The notes beneath the pieces are model-generated. The model saw nothing but the letters and a program-made list of their open reading frames with translations, was not told the origin of the DNA and made no database searches. Below, piece by piece: positions 59,723 to 64,000 of a stretch of DNA of 64,000 nucleotides; the stretch's first letter is position 1; each line of letters opens with the position of its first letter. The stretch comes from Pedobacter cryophilus (lineage in GTDB: Bacteria > Bacteroidota > Bacteroidia > Sphingobacteriales > Sphingobacteriaceae). Location: positions 463,535 through 527,534 of the forward strand of contig NZ_SWBP01000003.1 in the NCBI RefSeq assembly GCF_005116455.1, in the 5' to 3' direction. The translations under genes and the position numbers were made by a program.

Positions 59723-62700
59723 TTAGTCTTTCATAATCACTTTAAAGTTTTTCACTTCTTTAGCGGTAATCAATCTAAAGAAATACGTTCCGGCTGAGAT
59801 GTTCTGTCCGTTAAACTGTACTTCATAAGTGGTTTGTGCATTCGCATTCCCTTTAAACAAACTCTGGATTTTGGTGCCTTTTAGATCGTAAATATCTAAT
59901 ACTGCATTGTCTTCCTGGTAAGGTAAAGTAAACCTTACTGTGGTTTGTTTTCCAAATGGGTTTGGATAAGCCATAAACTCAGTTGAATTTACATTTAGCT
60001 CTGAAATAGACACATTACTATCTGTAGATCCTGAACCTACTGCGTAAGTTGTTAAAGGACTTGTTGCACTTGTACAAGGCACATCAGCAAGCAATCCTAA
60101 TCTGTCTAAACTGTGTTGACTTAAATGTGATGGAACTGCATTTGCACTAATTGATATCGTGTTTCCTTTTGAAGGATCATTTGAAGGATAATGTGTCAAA
60201 TATACTTTACCAGTAAACTTGCCATTCTTATCTTTCTCTCTCACATCTTTCACACAAATACTAATACTTGCTGTTGAAACACATCCATATTTATTAGTTA
60301 CTAAAACATTAAAGTTATAGAAACCTGCTACCGTTGGTGTAAATACTGGTGAACCAGAAGTAGTACTGCTTAATGATGAGGTAGCTGCTCCACTCCATAC
60401 ATAAGTATAGCTTCTTGGATCTGTTCCATTTCCACCACTCACCAAGTTAGCTACTTGTAAAGTTGTGCTTTGTGCACCATATCCTAAAAACAAGTTTGTT
60501 GATACTCCGCCTGTGTAAGTTGAGCTAGTTGGTACTGAAGCAATACTGCTGGTAGTTAGTTCTCCAACTACAGTTACTACTGCTGTTCCTGTTGAAACAT
60601 TACCATTAACATCCGTAACAGTTAAAGTAACGGTATGATTACCAATTGAAGAACAATCAAATGATGATCTATCAATAGTTAATGAAGCTATGCTGCAATT
60701 ATCTGTTGATCCATTATTGATTTGTGCTGCGGTAATACTTACTGCTCCTCCAACTAAGGCTACTGAAATATTTTGTGTAATTACTGTTGGGGCAATTGCA
60801 TCTACTACAGTTACTAGTGCTGTTGCAGTTGATACATTTCCGTTTACATCAGTTACTGTTAAAGTTACTGTGTTTGCGCCAACATTGCTACAATCAAAAG
60901 CTGTTTTGTCTAAAACGATAGTTGCAATTGAACAGTTGTCTGAACTTCCGTTATTAATGTCTGCTACTGAAATACTTGCATTACCAGCTGCATCTAATTG
61001 GATCGTTCTGTTTTGTGTTAACACGATTGGTGCAATTGCATCTACTACAGTAACTAAGCTTGTTGCAGTTGATACGTTTCCGCTTGCATCAGTCACTGTT
61101 AAGGTTACTGTGTTTGCGCCCACATTGGTACAATCAAAAGATGTTTTATCTAATGCGATTGTTGCAATGGCACAATTATCTGTACTTCCGTTGTTGATGT
61201 CAGCTAATGAAATACTTGCATTTCCAGCTGCATCTAATTGGATGGTTTTGTTTTGTGTGATTACAACTGGTAAAGTAACATCTGGTGTAGTTTGTATAGT
61301 AACAGTTAAAGTCTCTGTACAATTATTTACATCAGTTACTATTACAGTATAGTTACCAGCCATTAAGCCAGTTAAGTTTTTAGTTGTTGCACCATTAGAC
61401 CAAGCATAGGTAAAAGGAGCAGTACCACCATTTACGGTTAAGCTAATTGAACCATCAGAACTTCCATTACAAGAAACATCTGTTATAGTTGAACTTAAAG
61501 TAGTGTTACAAGGAACAACTGTGATATTTAAACTTTCAGAATCAACTCCTCCATCATGATGGTAGGTATCTTCTGCAAGAATTGTTAAACTAAATGTTCC
61601 AGCATCTCCAATTGTTGGCGTACCAGTTAAAGTAGCTGTACCATCTCCATTATCTGTTAGTGATAACCAAGCAGGTAATTGAGTAGATGCAAACTCTAAT
61701 TCATCTCCAAATGATAAATCAGCATCGATAGCTGAAATATTATAGGTAAATAACTGACCAGCAACTAAATTTAATGATGGAGGAGTTGAAGTAATTACAG
61801 GCGGAGTATTCACTACATAATCAAACTTGTGATTAGTTTGATCGCCATAGGTATCTCTTGCTGTAAAATTGAATGTATTTAAACCCCATTGAGCTGTAGT
61901 TGGAGTCCAAGATAAACTAGCTGAAGTTGGATTTCCTAATGTAGTTGGTAAAGTTGACGACAGGCTAGCTCCAACAGGTAAAGTAGCTGATATGATTTGA
62001 ACCCTATCATTAGGATCTGGATCTGATGCCTGAATATTCAAATTAACAGGTGTACCTGCTTCTACAAATGTTTGTGAATTATTAATAGGAGTTGGAGGAC
62101 TATTAAATGTAGGCTTTAAGCTCACCTGAATAGTTACTGAAGACGTAGTTTGTACTCCTTGATTATCTTGAGCAATAAAGTTTATAACGTTAGTTCCTAA
62201 ATTTGATGAAGTTGGAGTCCAAGAAAAAGATGATTGAACTGGATTTCCACTTCTAGGCAAAGAAGGAGAAGTAACTGCTCCTAAAGGAATACCTACGCCT
62301 GAAAGAGACACATTATCACCTACATCACTATCTGTAGCTCTTAAATTAAAATTAACAGGTTGGCCAGGCGAAACTTGAAATACGGTTCCTGATGCTGGTG
62401 TTACTGAATAATCAAATAAAGGAGCAATTGATTGTTGTGTAATTCTTATGATAAAATCTACTGTGATACTAGTTTTTCCATCACTTACTACAATAGCAGC
62501 ACTATATAATTGATTAATACTTGTACTTGCGGTATTATAAGTTATTACACCAGTAGAAGAATTAACAGATAACCCATTTGGGTTAGAACCACCACCCATT
62601 TCGGATGTTGTAGCTAATCTGTATGATAAAACATCTCCGTCAGGATCATTAGCTGGTAGAGCAAAAGTAGCAATTACACCTCTAGAAACGTTAACAACAG

Positions 62701-63208
62701 GAGGTAAAGTTGCAATAGGAGATGAGTTACCAGTACCCACATTAACAATAGTACCTACATAAACAGAACCATTTGAATTATTTACCAAATTACCTATTCT
62801 GCAGCAACTTGAAAATGAAGCAGTATAATTTACAATACTAGAAGCTGGATAAGTGTACAAGGCTGTACCCTCGGTATAAAAATAATTCTCAGAAGGATTA
62901 TTTGAAGTTACACGAGTTGGTATAACTACACTACCAGCACCAGTATTGATACTGAAATTGATTGTTTGGCCAATTGTAGCACTTCCAGCTTGTGCATAAC
63001 TAAATTTAAATTCAACTGTTCTACCAGAAACTGGACGCCATGTTAAATTCAAATAACGAATGTGAGAAGCCGAAGCTGTAAAAGAAAAGAACAACAGAGT
63101 AAATGTTGCTATTAAAAAAGTTAAATTTTTGAACTTTTTTTGAAACTTAAATTTATTCCTTGCGTAAGAAACATTTTCAAGTTCTACTGGGAGTAGAATT
63201 TTTTCCAT
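59723..63208 (-). CDS. Large secreted multidomain adhesin-like protein with T9SS sorting domain
   Basis: The 1161-residue protein has a long N-region and signal peptide (cleavage near residue 49, TASAS). A unique N-terminal domain follows (about 50-165), then Ig/cadherin-like putative Ig repeats (about 170-560). A SprB-type repeat (about 565-645, [19 protein letters not shown]) precedes three HYR-like repeats of 80 residues (about 647-885). At the C-terminus is a T9SS type A sorting domain (last about 75 residues, [14 protein letters not shown] to VIMKD). It should be moved across the outer membrane by the type IX system and stay at the cell surface or be released. Binding to polysaccharide or cells is a guess. 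Confidence 0.82.
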   Translation of the reverse strand: MEKILLPVELENVSYARNKFKFQKKFKNLTFLIATFTLLFFSFTASASHIRYLNLTWRPVSGRTVEFKFSYAQAGSATIGQTINFSINTGAGSVVIPTRVTSNNPSENYFYTEGTALYTYPASSIVNYTASFSSCCRIGNLVNNSNGSVYVGTIVNVGTGNSSPIATLPPVVNVSRGVIATFALPANDPDGDVLSYRLATTSEMGGGSNPNGLSVNSSTGVITYNTASTSINQLYSAAIVVSDGKTSITVDFIIRITQQSIAPLFDYSVTPASGTVFQVSPGQPVNFNLRATDSDVGDNVSLSGVGIPLGAVTSPSLPRSGNPVQSSFSWTPTSSNLGTNVINFIAQDNQGVQTTSSVTIQVSLKPTFNSPPTPINNSQTFVEAGTPVNLNIQASDPDPNDRVQIISATLPVGASLSSTLPTTLGNPTSASLSWTPTTAQWGLNTFNFTARDTYGDQTNHKFDYVVNTPPVITSTPPSLNLVAGQLFTYNISAIDADLSFGDELEFASTQLPAWLSLTDNGDGTATLTGTPTIGDAGTFSLTILAEDTYHHDGGVDSESLNITVVPCNTTLSSTITDVSCNGSSDGSISLTVNGGTAPFTYAWSNGATTKNLTGLMAGNYTVIVTDVNNCTETLTVTIQTTPDVTLPVVITQNKTIQLDAAGNASISLADINNGSTDNCAIATIALDKTSFDCTNVGANTVTLTVTDASGNVSTATSLVTVVDAIAPIVLTQNRTIQLDAAGNASISVADINNGSSDNCSIATIVLDKTAFDCSNVGANTVTLTVTDVNGNVSTATALVTVVDAIAPTVITQNISVALVGGAVSITAAQINNGSTDNCSIASLTIDRSSFDCSSIGNHTVTLTVTDVNGNVSTGTAVVTVVGELTTSSIASVPTSSTYTGGVSTNLFLGYGAQSTTLQVANLVSGGNGTDPRSYTYVWSGAATSSLSSTTSGSPVFTPTVAGFYNFNVLVTNKYGCVSTASISICVKDVREKDKNGKFTGKVYLTHYPSNDPSKGNTISISANAVPSHLSQHSLDRLGLLADVPCTSATSPLTTYAVGSGSTDSNVSISELNVNSTEFMAYPNPFGKQTTVRFTLPYQEDNAVLDIYDLKGTKIQSLFKGNANAQTTYEVQFNGQNISAGTYFFRLITAKEVKNFKVIMKD
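60791..61270 (-). repeat. In-gene 240-bp repeats coding HYR-like modules
   Basis: Two units start at 60791 and 61031 (period 240 bases, 80 codons; shared GGCAATTGCATCTACTACAG-like starts TGCAATTGCATCTACTACAG). A third more diverged unit lies at about 60551-60790. High nucleotide similarity points to recent expansion of the repeat. Confidence 0.8.
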
Positions 63209-63524
63209 GTATTAATAGTTTAATTTTTTATCAAACTTAAATACAATTTATTCAATACCTTATCAGGTAAAAGGATGATTTTTTAATTATTTCGTAAATA
63301 AGCAAAAAAGTTGTTCTTTATATGAAATCATCAACTATCTAAATATTAATTATTTATAATAATACTGCTAAAATGTAAATTTAAATAATTTAAAAATTCT
63401 TTAAATTTCGCATCCTAGTCTTTCTTCTCCTATCCTTTCAAATTGAGTATGTTTTTCATCATATTTTATTAAGAATATGTTGCCTTTTCTGCACCTAATT
63501 TTAATGTCAATAGTCTTTTAAACA
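63209..63524. other. AT-rich intergenic region upstream of the 1161-aa gene
   Basis: About 315 bases with no gene. On the minus strand a TAAGTTTG box (63232-63239) lies 23 bases before the ATG and may be the -7 element; the rest is AT-rich without clear repeats. Confidence 0.5.
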
Positions 63525-63526
63525 AA

Positions 63527-63554
63527 AAAGAGTCCCAATTTCTCGGGACTCTTT
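63527..63554 (-). terminator. Terminator of the second T9SS cargo gene
   Basis: AAAGAGTCCC/GGGACTCTTT (63527-63536 with 63545-63554) with T's on the minus strand; sequence identical to that at 59673-59700. Confidence 0.85.
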
Positions 63555-63576
63555 AAGCATTGAATTTGTTTTGACC

Positions 63577-64000
63577 TTAGTCTTTCATAATCACTTTAAA
63601 GTTTTTTACTTCTTTTGAAGTAATCAATCTGAAGAAATAAGTTCCGGCTGAGATGTTCTGTCCGTTAAACTGTACTTCATAAGTGGTTTGTGCATTCGCA
63701 CTCCCTTTAAACAAGCTCTGGATTTTGGTGCCTTTTAGATCGTAAATATCTAATACTGCATTGTCTTCCTGGTAAGGGATGCTGAAACTTACCGTGGTTT
63801 GTCTTGCAAATGGATTTGGATAAGCCACTAATTTTGATGGCTCTTCTATCAATTTAAAGCTTACTTCCGTTTGATCTTTAGCTGTATTTACACTGTTTAC
63901 TGCAAAGATCGCTGGTGCTGCAACCGCTGCGCTGCAACTAAAGCCATTCCAGTTTACATTCTTCTCACTGCTTTCTACTTTCTCTGCAATGAACATTCCT
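63577..64000 (-). CDS. C-terminal part of a second T9SS-secreted protein (truncated by the window edge)
   Basis: The frame is open to the right edge, so the N-terminal part lies outside. The visible end (from about 63840 to 63577) is a T9SS type A sorting domain: AYPNPFARQTTVSFSIPYQE, then [29 protein letters not shown] and VIMKD. It is nearly identical to the sorting domain of the 1161-aa protein, with no gaps. The residues before it (SCSAAVAAPAIFAVNSVNTA) belong to the linker of an unknown passenger domain. Confidence 0.85.
   Translation of the reverse strand, partial: GMFIAEKVESSEKNVNWNGFSCSAAVAAPAIFAVNSVNTAKDQTEVSFKLIEEPSKLVAYPNPFARQTTVSFSIPYQEDNAVLDIYDLKGTKIQSLFKGSANAQTTYEVQFNGQNISAGTYFFRLITSKEVKNFKVIMKD

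Noticed and set aside
60551..61270. Regularly spaced repeats that could suggest a CRISPR array
   Set aside because: The period is 240 bases, the units are in frame and code for 80-residue protein modules, and there are no short spacers or cas genes.
60690..61352. 220-codon open frame on the plus strand
   Set aside because: It is antisense to the repeat region of the large T9SS cargo protein; its repetitive Val/Thr/Ala composition is just the complement of the HYR-like repeats.

Overview
The window is low-GC chromosomal DNA of a Bacteroidota bacterium, most likely a Sphingobacteriaceae member (Pedobacter-like; this is inference). Supporting signs are TAnnTTTG -7 promoter boxes, type IX secretion (T9SS) C-terminal sorting domains and a T9SS plug-family protein, an HYC_CC_PP-type protein in front of a Cus efflux operon, DUF1080/DUF2264/DUF3347 proteins, SprB-type repeats, and dispersed hairpin-rich intergenic repeats. 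No IS element, prophage, CRISPR array or rRNA is visible. One tRNA-Leu(GAG) is present.

Layout. (1) 1-14713 is an exopolysaccharide or O-antigen cluster. A plus-strand block (GT2 end, a 43-aa membrane peptide, Wzy-like polymerase/ligase, acetyltransferase, two GT4 enzymes) converges on a minus-strand block (GT8, GT2, unknown protein, Wzx flippase, GT11 fucosyltransferase). The minus block is preceded on the same strand by a four-gene partner-switching module: membrane protein, receiver-SpoIIE phosphatase, STAS protein, HATPase kinase. Two further GT2 genes run divergently from it. (2) 14778-24163 holds two secreted S9 peptidases, an M14-like peptidase, an SpmA-SpmB fusion, methylglyoxal synthase, an AHSA1-like protein and a small unknown gene. 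(3) 24360-32399 is a copper/silver-type efflux locus: HYC_CC_PP protein, CusA-type RND pump split into two frames, TolC-type channel, two consecutive CusB-type adaptors each with a metal-binding head, and a DUF3347 lipoprotein. (4) 32706-39064 holds a HAD phosphatase, proline dehydrogenase, S4 protein plus aroB, and a likely 3-keto-glycoside pair (DUF1080 hydrolase and Gfo/Idh/MocA dehydrogenase). (5) 39440-44234 is an aromatic amino acid operon: pheA, DAHP synthase-chorismate mutase, aroA, aroC. It is preceded by a consensus Bacteroidota promoter, a 16-codon leader peptide with five Tyr and two Phe codons, and a GC-rich terminator. This is a textbook-style attenuator and the best regulatory find in the window. 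(6) 44438-59392 is mostly housekeeping: DUF2264 protein, a small HExxH protein, a third S9 peptidase, tRNA-Leu, an MBL hydrolase, LolA, FtsK, PyrD, an ABC-F ATPase, a T9SS plug-family protein and a thioesterase. (7) 59723-64000 holds two neighbouring T9SS-secreted proteins whose 3' ends and terminators are near-identical copies.

The intergenic regions carry several repeat families. One is a three-copy hairpin element (45.9, 55.1 and 59.5 kb). Others are tandem duplicated repeats at 32.4 and 36.0 kb, a structured GC-rich element at 21.0 kb, and a CGGACTG-type repeat that appears to have become the signal-peptide coding region of the T9SS plug-family gene. All family assignments come from reading motifs; no database search was run.
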